DNA from: Candidatus Segetimicrobium genomatis
Lineage (GTDB): Bacteria > Sysuimicrobiota > Sysuimicrobiia > Sysuimicrobiales > Segetimicrobiaceae
DNA length: 6,309 bases
Assembly (NCBI GenBank): GCA_005882445.1
Contig: VBAN01000347.1
Coordinates: 1-6,309 of the forward strand
Reading direction: 5' to 3'
Part shown: positions 1-5,679 of the stretch, in pieces
Position numbering within the stretch: the first letter of the stretch is position 1
Layout of the letters: each line of letters begins with the position of its first letter
Translations under genes and position numbers: made by a program
The notes under the pieces: generated by a model
The model's database searches: none
What the model was told of the DNA's origin: nothing
Seen by the model: only the letters and a program-made list of their open reading frames with translations

Positions 1-663
1 GGAGAGGATCTCCTCCTTGCGGAACTCGGGGAAGATCACGAGCGTCCCCGGACCGTACTCATCGCTCAGCGTCTCCAGATCCCCGCGGTCGATCCGGTAG
101 ACATGGTGTGTTGGCTGGTACAGCGCGACGAGGGCGCCCAACGGGCCCGGACCGGCGAGCGGGTCGGTGCCCGGACCGACCAGCGCCGCTCCCCGCCGAT
201 CGATGATCGCGGCCACCGCCTCGCGCCGCGCAAGCGCGTCCGCCGCCTCACCCGCGCGCCTCACCGGGGAGATGGGCAGCCCCGGATGTCGTGCCGCGCG
301 ATCCCGCAGCGCCCCACCATCCTTCTCGCCGACGTAATGCCGCCAGGTCGACAGCGACACCTCGGGATCGGCGTAGCTGACGACCTGAACGGCAGCATGC
401 GCCGCGCCGGCCTCGAGCAGCGCCGTCACCCGATTGGCCCCGTCGAGGACGACGGCGCCTTCCTCGGGACGGGCCCCGGGGGAAGATGGAACCACGACCG
501 GCGGATTGCGGAGCACGCCATCCCGCCGGAAGGCCGTGACGAGCCGCTCGACCCGAACCGGATCCGGCTCTTCATGAAGCCGGAGCCGCGTCATCTCGAT
601 GATGCGCAGGACCGGGAGCGGCCGGGCCACCCGGCGCGTCCTCGGCTGAACAGAGAGGTCCAT
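1..663 (-). CDS. ParB/Srx-fold protein, SerK/SbnI (free serine kinase)-like, 3' end beyond the window
   Basis: The frame is open from an ATG at 663 to the left edge (221 codons, no stop), so the C-terminus is missing. Residues about 15-110 look like a ParB/sulfiredoxin-fold domain: 'LRLHEEPDPVRVERLV' (27-42), then 'VVLDGANRVTALLEAG' (71-86) carrying the D-G-x-x-R signature, then 'LSTWRHYV' (104-111). The HE at 30-31 and D74 resemble the catalytic Glu and Asp known from the archaeal ADP-dependent serine kinase SerK and from staphylococcal SbnI. Both make O-phosphoserine and share this fold, but neither is a DNA-partitioning protein. No helix-turn-helix is visible in the part present. The start lies 7 nt after the stop of the sulfur-carrier gene, with no strong Shine-Dalgarno, so translation is probably coupled within one transcript. 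Membership of the fold family is fairly secure; the kinase role is inferred from motifs and context. A plain ParB-like regulator is the main alternative. Confidence 0.72.
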   Translation of the reverse strand, partial: MDLSVQPRTRRVARPLPVLRIIEMTRLRLHEEPDPVRVERLVTAFRRDGVLRNPPVVVPSSPGARPEEGAVVLDGANRVTALLEAGAAHAAVQVVSYADPEVSLSTWRHYVGEKDGGALRDRAARHPGLPISPVRRAGEAADALARREAVAAIIDRRGAALVGPGTDPLAGPGPLGALVALYQPTHHVYRIDRGDLETLSDEYGPGTLVIFPEFRKEEILS

Positions 664-670
664 GCTCGGG

Positions 671-949
671 CTAGTCCGTCCCGCCGGCCATCGCCGGGAT
701 GATCGACACCTCGTCGCCGTCGCGCAGCGGCGTCGACGGACCCTGCAGCATCCGGATCTCCGTCCCGTTGACGAACACGTTGATGAACCGCCGTACCTCG
801 CCCGTCGGCTCGCGGAGTTGTTCGCGCAGCCCTGGAAACTGTCGCTCCAACGCCACGAGGGCTTCCTCCACGGTCCGCCCATCCGCGACCACCTTCGCCT
901 GCCCCGAGGTCAGGCGGCGCAAAGGGGTCGGCAGGTAGATCTGCGCCAT
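671..949 (-). CDS. MoaD/ThiS-family ubiquitin-like sulfur carrier, CysO-like
   Basis: A 92-residue beta-grasp protein beginning 'MAQIYLPTPLRRLTSGQ'. It contains 'RRFINVFVNGTEIR' and 'LRDGDEVSIIPAMAGG', the typical MoaD/ThiS/CysO ending in which the Gly-Gly carboxylate is adenylated and converted to a thiocarboxylate. The overall pattern (TSGQ, RFxNxxVN, GDxVxIxPAxAGG) is closest to mycobacterial CysO, which gives sulfur to O-phosphoserine through CysM, rather than to molybdopterin-synthase MoaD. Unusually, Thr-Asp follows the Gly-Gly, so a hydrolase such as a JAMM-type Mec/QbsD enzyme would have to trim it first. An excellent AGGAGG ribosome site lies at 959-964. A GTG at 952 is directly adjacent and in frame, and could be the start instead, adding one Met. 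The downstream gene looks like a serine kinase, which supports a cysteine role. The family is certain; the pathway is inferred. Confidence 0.9.
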   Translation of the reverse strand: MAQIYLPTPLRRLTSGQAKVVADGRTVEEALVALERQFPGLREQLREPTGEVRRFINVFVNGTEIRMLQGPSTPLRDGDEVSIIPAMAGGTD

Positions 950-958
950 CACGGTACA

Positions 959-964
959 CCTCCT
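959..964 (-). promoter_or_regulatory. Strong Shine-Dalgarno site of the sulfur-carrier gene
   Basis: AGGAGG on the minus strand lies 6 nt from the GTG at 952 and 9 nt from the ATG at 949. It therefore supports this start region but cannot decide between the two codons. It follows directly after the T-rich tail of the attenuator. Confidence 0.8.
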
Positions 965-969
965 GATGC

Positions 970-1002
970 AAATAGAAACGCCGCGGCCACGGGCGCCGCG
1001 GC
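970..1002 (-). terminator. Intrinsic terminator/attenuator in the leader of the sulfur-carrier gene
   Basis: On the minus strand, GCCGCGG (1002-996) pairs perfectly with CCGCGGC (986-980) around a 9-nt loop. A T-rich run, GTTTCTATTT (979-970), follows. Because it sits between the promoter and the ribosome site of the same gene, it would cut transcription before the coding region. That makes it an attenuator rather than the end of an operon. The T-tract is interrupted by C and A, so termination may be partial. Confidence 0.62.
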
Positions 1003-1032
1003 TGATCCAGTTGCTATCTCGTTTGGGGCCGG

Positions 1033-1087
1033 ACGCCCGCGCCTATTCCCGGCAACACACCTCCGTTGCCAGGCCTTGTTCGGGCGT
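1033..1087 (-). ncRNA. Nested stem-loop in the 5' leader, candidate riboswitch/attenuator sensor (class not recognised)
   Basis: Read on the minus strand, three helices nest within 55 nt. P1 is ACGCCCG (1087-1081) with CGGGCGT (1039-1033). P2 is GCCT (1074-1071) with AGGC (1044-1041). P3 is GGCAAC (1070-1065) with GTTGCC (1056-1051), closing an 8-nt loop GGAGGTGT. Unpaired GGGAAT (1050-1045) bulges on one side and AACAAG on the other. The 3' strand of P1 can instead pair with the loop region of the downstream terminator, as expected for a switch. I compared it from memory with SAM-I, cobalamin, TPP, T-box and c-di-GMP motifs and found no convincing match. The structure was worked out by hand, and GC-rich sequence gives many chance helices. 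Confidence 0.45.
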
Positions 1088-1114
1088 ACAGATGCAGGTG
1101 ATCATCTCGATTTT

Positions 1115-1144
1115 AGGCTAGCATGGGCATTTTCAAGGTGTCAA
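1115..1144 (-). promoter_or_regulatory. Candidate sigma-70-type promoter of the sulfur-carrier/ParB-like unit
   Basis: A perfect -35 TTGACA (1144-1139) is followed after 18 nt by TAGCCT (1120-1115) and then AAAAT. An alternative pair is TTGAAA (1136-1131) with TAAAAT (1115-1110) at 15-nt spacing. Transcription would start near 1105, giving a leader of about 150 nt. The -35 lies just beyond the stop of the M23 gene at 1151, so this unit has its own promoter. The -10 region matches that of the iron permease operon almost exactly. Confidence 0.55.
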
Positions 1145-1150
1145 GCAGGA

Positions 1151-2374
1151 CTAGTCTCCCAGCGGGTTCATCGGCTGCCCGTCCATCCGGACCTCGAAAA
1201 ACAGATGCGGGCCGGTGCTCCATCCGGTGCTGCCGATGCGCGCGATGATGTCGCCGCGCTTCACGTGGCGCCCCGTGCGCACCAGCGCCGCCGAGAGGTG
1301 TGAGTACGTCGTGGACAGCCCGTTCCCGTGGTCCAGGATCACGAGCATGCCGTACCCCCGCATCCATCCATCGAAGATGACGTCTCCGTCCAGCGCGGCC
1401 TGAATCGGCGTTCCGTACGGGACCGCGATATCGATCCCGGTGTGAAACTCGCGCGTGTGGAAGATGGGATGGGTGCGCCATCCATACCCGGAGGAGATCC
1501 GCCCGGAGACCGGCCAGAGGAGGCCTGTCCGGAGCGTCAGGACCGGCCCCAGGTGGCGACCGCCTCCCGCTCTGCGGATGATCGCCATGATCCGCGCAGA
1601 TTCGGCTTCCAGTTCCCGGATCGCGGCCTCCTGCGACCGGCGCTCGGCCCGGACACGGTCGAGCAACTGACGCCGGTCGACGGCGAGCCGCGCGGTTTCC
1701 GCCCTGCTGGCGATCCAGCGCTCCTGTTCCGCGCTGAGCCGCTCCCGCCGGGCCACCAACGTCGCGCGGACCTCATCGCGCTGCTGGCGCTCGCGGGCCA
1801 CCCGGTGATACAGCGCAAGATCGCTTTCAACGATTCGCGCAACCAGGTACGAGCGCGTCATGAGATCCCGGAAGTCCGCGGCGCCGAGCAGGACGTCCAC
1901 GTATCCGAGGGGTCCCTCTTCGTAGAACGCTCGGAGGCGGTCTCCCATGAGCCCCTCGTGCGTCGAGAGCCGGGTGGTGACCGCCTCGAGCGTGCGGGAG
2001 GCCCTGAGCACGGCCTGCTGTGTGCCGGCGAGGGACCGCCTCGTCCGCCGGAGCTGGACCAGCGCCCGCTCGAGCCGCTCCTGGGCTCCGGAGAACTGTG
2101 CCAGCGCCCGGTGCTCCCGCGCCAGCACCTCGGCCAGGCGGAGGCGGCGGGTGGCGAGCTGTTCCTGAATACGGGAGAACGTGGTGGAAGGCGACGACGG
2201 GGCGGCCATTCGGACGAACCCGGAGGATGCCGGGCCGGATGCCGCCTGTTGGGGAGACGCCCGGCGTTCGGGCGACGGCAACGGAGGCGATGCGCCCGCC
2301 GCCGTGAGGATCAGGATCAGCGCCGCGGCGGCCGGGATCAGGCCGCTCCAGAGACACCTGGCTCGTTCCCGCAT
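1151..2374 (-). CDS. Secreted coiled-coil protein with C-terminal LytM/M23 domain, one zinc ligand missing
   Basis: A 407-residue protein from ATG 2374; a GTG at 2383 would add three residues, and neither has a clear ribosome site. Numbering below is from the GTG. Residues 4-32 are a signal peptide (RERAR, then a hydrophobic Ala/Leu/Ile stretch, then AGAS). Residues about 68-265 are rich in Arg, Glu, Ala and Leu and should form long coiled coils, as in EnvC-type proteins. Residues about 287-410 are the LytM domain: 'SSGYGWRTHPI', HTGID (H314 and D318, zinc ligands), 'YSHLS' (H362), and 'GPHLFFEV' (H393). The usual motif is H-x-H; position 395 is Phe (codon TTT), so the third zinc ligand is absent. 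This suggests a weakened or inactive hydrolase, possibly an amidase activator or scaffold like EnvC. The domain is certain, inactivity is inferred. No clear terminator separates it from the next promoter. Confidence 0.93.
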   Translation of the reverse strand: MRERARCLWSGLIPAAAALILILTAAGASPPLPSPERRASPQQAASGPASSGFVRMAAPSSPSTTFSRIQEQLATRRLRLAEVLAREHRALAQFSGAQERLERALVQLRRTRRSLAGTQQAVLRASRTLEAVTTRLSTHEGLMGDRLRAFYEEGPLGYVDVLLGAADFRDLMTRSYLVARIVESDLALYHRVARERQQRDEVRATLVARRERLSAEQERWIASRAETARLAVDRRQLLDRVRAERRSQEAAIRELEAESARIMAIIRRAGGGRHLGPVLTLRTGLLWPVSGRISSGYGWRTHPIFHTREFHTGIDIAVPYGTPIQAALDGDVIFDGWMRGYGMLVILDHGNGLSTTYSHLSAALVRTGRHVKRGDIIARIGSTGWSTGPHLFFEVRMDGQPMNPLGD

Positions 2375-2570
2375 TCGATGCACCGAACGCTGCTGTGACG
2401 TGACCGACCGCTACGATCGGCCATCAAGGGCGATGTGTGCGGCAATTCCGGCGGGCCCGCGGCCTCCGGTTGCGTGAGGGTGGGCTATTCGCCGGGCCGA
2501 CCGAAACTCCTCTCCCCGCACAAGGAAAACCATCGGGTCCGTCGAAGGAACGCCCGAACGCCATCGCGGG

Positions 2571-2948
2571 ATGACACTGCGCTCTTCGCGGGAAAGGGGA
2601 GGTCATCGAAGGGCAAAGAAAAAGACCCGACGCAAGACCAGCACCAGGAGGGCGCCCCGGAGGCGTGTCAGCAAGCCCAAGGTTCGCCGAGCTAAATCCA
2701 GGGCGGCCGCCAAGCCCCGGGCAAAGGCCGCCAAGGCCAGGCGTCCGGCTCCGAAGGCCGCACCGCCGGCGCCCAAAACGAGGCCTGCGATGCCCGGCCT
2801 CGGGCATACACCGCTGGGAGGGTATTCGACACCTCAACCGATCTCCCCGATTCAGCCGATCCGTCCGGACCCCTGGGAGCACCACGAGCCCGAACACCAC
2901 GCCGAGGAGCCGGGCATGGAAGACGAGGACGAAGAGGAACCCATGTAA
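2571..2948 (+). CDS. Small hypothetical protein with basic N-terminus, Pro-rich middle and acidic tail
   Basis: The only plus-strand gene, 125 residues, not recognised. Residues 1-65 are dominated by Lys, Arg and Ala in H1-like repeats ('RAKKKTRRKTSTRR', 'AAKPRAKAAKARRPAPKAA'). Residues 66-105 are rich in Pro and Gly ('PQPISPIQPIRPDPW'). The end is His/Glu/Asp-rich ('HHEPEHHAEEP', 'EDEDEEEPM'). No membrane segment or Cys is present. The orderly charge separation and roughly 70% GC at third positions argue that this is real coding sequence rather than the antisense frame. Heavy use of AGG and CGA for Arg is unlike the CGC/CGG habit of its neighbours. No good ribosome site precedes the ATG; a GGGGAGGT at 2595-2602 lies inside the frame without a start after it. 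It may bind nucleic acid or another polyanion, but that is inferred from composition only. Confidence 0.6.
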   Translation: MTLRSSRERGGHRRAKKKTRRKTSTRRAPRRRVSKPKVRRAKSRAAAKPRAKAAKARRPAPKAAPPAPKTRPAMPGLGHTPLGGYSTPQPISPIQPIRPDPWEHHEPEHHAEEPGMEDEDEEEPM

Positions 2949-2969
2949 GACCGATGTGAGACCGCGCGT

Positions 2970-3009
2970 GGACCGGACCATGCGGGCCGGCGCCTCGAAG
3001 GGCCGGTCC
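2970..3009. terminator. Possible bidirectional stem-loop between convergent genes
   Basis: GGACCGG (2970-2976) pairs with CCGGTCC (3003-3009) around a GC-rich interior. It lies between the stop of the plus-strand small gene (2948) and the stop of the minus-strand hydrolase (3073), where a shared terminator is expected. There is no T-run on either side, so intrinsic termination is uncertain. Confidence 0.3.
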
Positions 3010-3072
3010 GCCGCGTTACCCTATGCCTCCTCTGGATCAGCCCCGTCCTGAGCCGAGGGTCCCGCGGCGCCC

Positions 3073-3972
3073 CTAGGCCGGAGCGCCTACCGCGAACAGC
3101 GGATCGCCCGGGTTCGTCGCCGGAGTCGTCACGGTAAACAGCACCGTCCCGGTGGCGGGAGCGGTGAGCGCGGCGAGGGGCCGTCCGAAGTAATCGCGCG
3201 TCTCCCCGACCGGCTGCCCCTGCTCGACGCGGTCCCCCGGCGTGATCGTCGGGTAGAATAGGCCCGTGTGCTCCGACGTCACCCAGTGCAACCCCGCGAG
3301 CACACTGATCGGCTCGACCGGCTCGGGCCGTCCCGGAATCATCTCGAGGTGCCGCAGCACATTGCGCCCCGCTTCCGAGAGAATGGCGGGGATCTTCCGC
3401 TGCGCCGCGGCGGCGTAGGTCCCGCCCGCAACGCGGCCGCGGACGACGTAGCGGATCCCGTAGACGGGGGCCAGCCCGAGGGTTCGGGCGTCCACGGCCT
3501 GATCCCCGGTCTCCATCATGATGGTAAAGGGGACCAGGGCCTCGTTGATATCGCCGCCGTGCAGGTCGACGTAGAAGGTCGACGGCGCGATCACCTGGGT
3601 GAAGAGGGTGTGCGCGAGGCGATCGCTCGCGGTCCCCTCCGGATTACCGGGGAAGACCCGGTTGGGGTTCTTGCCGTCCAGCGGGCAGATGTAGATGTTG
3701 CGGCCCTGGAACGCCGGCACATCGACGATGTGGACGATGATCGCCGACCCGCGGAGAGACCGGGGATCGAGCCATGCCGCGGTCCGGATCGCCGCCTCGA
3801 TCCCGGGGTACTCGCCGCCGTGCACGCCGGCGGTGATGCTCAGCAGCGGCCCAGGCTCGGCGCCGCACACCAGCGTGAGCGGCATCCGAATCGGCGTTCC
3901 CGGCACATCCAGAAACCCCGTCACCTTGGTCCCGGGCTCGGCGCGCAGCGGACCCGCCTCGAGCGTCTTCAT
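3073..3972 (-). CDS. Succinylglutamate desuccinylase/aspartoacylase-family (M14-like) zinc hydrolase
   Basis: A 299-residue protein of the AstE/AspA branch of zinc carboxypeptidase-fold enzymes, which cleave N-acyl amino acids or related amides. 'GVHGGEYPG' gives two zinc ligands (H51, E54), 'YVDLHGGD' gives the third (H138), and 'LSEAG' gives the likely catalytic Glu (E200). 'NPNRVFPG' (102-109) contributes the substrate Asn/Arg pair. The last 70 residues form the small beta domain usual in this family, ending 'GDPLFAVG'. All key residues are present, so it should be active, with an unknown substrate. The ATG at 3972 follows a purine-rich AGGGGGG and starts 19 nt after the lipB stop, so the two are probably co-transcribed. 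No arginine-catabolism (ast) genes are nearby, so the AstE reaction itself is unlikely. A deacylase for some other small molecule is more plausible. Confidence 0.92.
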   Translation of the reverse strand: MKTLEAGPLRAEPGTKVTGFLDVPGTPIRMPLTLVCGAEPGPLLSITAGVHGGEYPGIEAAIRTAAWLDPRSLRGSAIIVHIVDVPAFQGRNIYICPLDGKNPNRVFPGNPEGTASDRLAHTLFTQVIAPSTFYVDLHGGDINEALVPFTIMMETGDQAVDARTLGLAPVYGIRYVVRGRVAGGTYAAAAQRKIPAILSEAGRNVLRHLEMIPGRPEPVEPISVLAGLHWVTSEHTGLFYPTITPGDRVEQGQPVGETRDYFGRPLAALTAPATGTVLFTVTTPATNPGDPLFAVGAPA

Positions 3973-3991
3973 CGGCCCCCCCTGGAAAAGA

Positions 3992-4744
3992 TTAATCCCG
4001 GTGCGCGACCGCGCGCGGCCCGCTCTCCCCTGACCCGGGCAGCGCGGCCTCGCCCGCCATGGCCTGAACGGCCTCGAGCGCGATGGGCGCCGGCGCCATC
4101 GAAAACGCGGCCCCGAATGCGCGCGCCACCACCGGCTGAACCTCTCCGACCCGCACGGGGCGTTCGAGCAGCCGCCTCATGCTCGTCACCGGCTTCCCCA
4201 GCCCGCAGGCGTTGATCACAGCGAAGTGGTCGAGATCGGGCGCGACGTTCAGCGCGAAGCCGTGCATCGTCACTTTGCGCTTGACCGCGACCCCGATCGC
4301 GGCGATCTTGGCCTCCCCCACCCACACCCCCGTGTACCCGCGCACCCGCCCCGCGACGATCCCGAAGACGCCGAGGGCATCGATGAGCGTGTTCTCTAGA
4401 AGCCGGACGTAACGGACGACATCCTCGTCGAGCGCCCGGAGGTCGACGATCGGGTACCCCACGAGTTGACCGGGGCCGTGGTAGGTCACATCGCCCCCGC
4501 GTTCGGTCTCGTACACGTCGAACCCGCGCGCGGCGAGCAGGTCTCGCGGCGCAAGGATGTTCGCCATCCGGCCCGCGCGGCCGATCGTAATCACCGGGGG
4601 ATGCTCGACGAGCAGCAGCGTGTCTTCGATCCGGTCCGCCTGCCGGGCGGCGACGAGCGCGCGCTGCAGCGCCCACGCCCGGCCGTACGGCATCGTGCCG
4701 CACTCGACCACCCACGCGGTTCGAACGGCGGGTCTCCCCGGCAT
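3992..4744 (-). CDS. lipB: Lipoyl(octanoyl) transferase LipB
   Basis: A 250-residue cytoplasmic enzyme that moves an octanoyl group from acyl-carrier protein to the lipoyl domains of 2-oxoacid dehydrogenases or glycine cleavage H protein; LipA then adds sulfur. The family signature 'RGGDVTYHGPGQLVGYP' spans residues 82-98. The acyl-accepting Cys is C180 in 'INACGLG', and the partner Lys is K146 in 'AKIAAIG'. 'MHGFALNV' (160-167) is also typical. The C-terminus beyond about residue 225 is Ala/Gly-rich and not conserved. Its ATG shares one base with the FTR1 stop (TGATG at 4746-4742), indicating translational coupling. lipA is not in the window. Identification is secure. Confidence 0.97.
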   Translation of the reverse strand: MPGRPAVRTAWVVECGTMPYGRAWALQRALVAARQADRIEDTLLLVEHPPVITIGRAGRMANILAPRDLLAARGFDVYETERGGDVTYHGPGQLVGYPIVDLRALDEDVVRYVRLLENTLIDALGVFGIVAGRVRGYTGVWVGEAKIAAIGVAVKRKVTMHGFALNVAPDLDHFAVINACGLGKPVTSMRRLLERPVRVGEVQPVVARAFGAAFSMAPAPIALEAVQAMAGEAALPGSGESGPRAVAHRD

Positions 4745-5610
4745 CAGACCTTCGGCGGCGCCGCGGTCCCCGGCGACGCCTCGCGCCCCCCCGGAGCTTC
4801 CCGCCGCCGGACCCCACCCTCGGTCGGGAAGTAGTACCAGCCCACCACCGCGAGATAGGCCAGGTACAGCGCGACTTGGAGCAGTGAGGGCGCGCCGATA
4901 TATCCGAACACCGCCTGCAGCAGGCTTCCCAGCGCAGACACTTCAGGCACCACCCGGTTCGTGTCCCACATGTGGGAGACGAGGGGAGGCGCGATCCCCG
5001 CTTCCTGGAACTCGCCGATCCCTCGCGCGAGCAGCCCCGCCGCCACCATGAGCAGGAGGAGGCTGGTGACGTTGAAGAACGCGCGGAGATCGAGGCGGTA
5101 GCTCCCGCGGTAGATGAGGGCGCCGAGGAGCACGGCGCCGCCCAGCCCCAGGATGGCGCCGGCAAACGCCGGGCCCGGTGCGGACGCCCGCATCGCCGCG
5201 AAGAAAAACAGGGCGGTTTCGACCCCTTCTCTGCCGACCGAGACGACGGTGAGCGCCACGAGCGCGCCGCGCGATCCGACTTTCAGCGCATCGCTCAGGC
5301 GAGACTGGAGTTCGCTGCGGATCGTCGCCGCCTGCTGGCGCATCCAGAAGATCATGTAGGTCAGCACGCCCGCCGCGGTGAGCATGGCGAGCCCCTCGAA
5401 CAGCTGCTCCTGACGGCCGCGGAACTCCCCGGAGGTCATCACGATGCCGCCGCCGGCGAGCAGGCTCAGCGCGACCGCCCCGGCCACGCCGAGCCAGATC
5501 GCGCCAAACTCCCGCCGGTGCTCTGTTCGCGCGAGATAGGCAAGGATGACGCCCACGATGAGCGACATCTCCAACCCCTCGCGAAGCCCAATCAGGAAGG
5601 TGCTGAACAC
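4744..5610 (-). CDS. FTR1-family high-affinity iron permease (EfeU-like)
   Basis: A 288-residue integral membrane protein with about seven hydrophobic segments. It carries the two R-E-x-x-E iron-passage motifs of the FTR1/EfeU family: REGLE at residues 10-14 in the first helix and REGVE at 127-131 in the fourth. The frame reaches a TTG at 5667, but I prefer the GTG at 5610. Family members normally begin just before 'FSTFLIGLREGLE', and the promoter at 5682-5710 would start transcription only about 8 nt ahead of the TTG. The ribosome site for the GTG is weak. The C-terminus (from about residue 265) is a charged Gly/Arg/Pro tail. No EfeO- or EfeB-like partner is visible, so the donor of ferric iron is unknown. 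lipB and the hydrolase follow in the same transcript. The overlapping iron box suggests repression when iron is plentiful. Confidence 0.93.
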   Translation of the reverse strand: MFSTFLIGLREGLEMSLIVGVILAYLARTEHRREFGAIWLGVAGAVALSLLAGGGIVMTSGEFRGRQEQLFEGLAMLTAAGVLTYMIFWMRQQAATIRSELQSRLSDALKVGSRGALVALTVVSVGREGVETALFFFAAMRASAPGPAFAGAILGLGGAVLLGALIYRGSYRLDLRAFFNVTSLLLLMVAAGLLARGIGEFQEAGIAPPLVSHMWDTNRVVPEVSALGSLLQAVFGYIGAPSLLQVALYLAYLAVVGWYYFPTEGGVRRREAPGGREASPGTAAPPKV

Positions 5611-5679
5611 GTCAGCGCCCGGCCCGGAATCGTCTTGTCCGGGATTGTTTACCCATCCGCTCAACAATCATCCTACGGT

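Noticed and set aside
1..663. Chromosome-partitioning ParB
   Set aside because: The D-G-x-x-R fold motif is shared, but the HEEPDP and STWRH segments, the neighbour and the apparent lack of a helix-turn-helix fit SerK/SbnI-type enzymes better. No parA or parS-like site is seen.
980..1002. T-box-like sequence (GTGGCCGCGG, minus) in the attenuator
   Set aside because: It resembles the T-box core GGTGGNACCGCG but lacks the A and correct spacing, and lies in the loop and 3' arm of the terminator. No stem I features are seen.
1045..1070. Resemblance of the leader hairpin to the GGCAACC/GGTGCNAA part of a SAM-I riboswitch
   Set aside because: Only the GGCAAC-containing stem is similar. The GAGGGA and other conserved SAM-I segments are missing, so I left the class open.
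1328..2398. Long plus-strand open frame (356 codons) opposite the M23 gene
   Set aside because: It is antisense to a protein with a signal peptide and clear LytM motifs. Its own translation is Arg/Gly/Pro-rich with no domain, a common artefact in GC-rich DNA.
2424..2981. Minus-strand open frame (185 codons) opposite the small charged protein
   Set aside because: Its N-terminus is hydrophobic only because it mirrors the acidic tail. The rest is Arg/Gly/Pro-rich, while the plus frame shows ordered charge segregation and better third-position bias.
3268..4215. Plus-strand open frame (315 codons) opposite the AstE-like gene and lipB
   Set aside because: The translation lacks recognisable motifs and is opposite intact enzymes; it is a GC-driven shadow.
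3969..5165. Minus-strand open frame (398 codons) across FTR1 and lipB
   Set aside because: The product is Arg/Ala/Ser low-complexity and overlaps two genes with conserved catalytic motifs in another frame.
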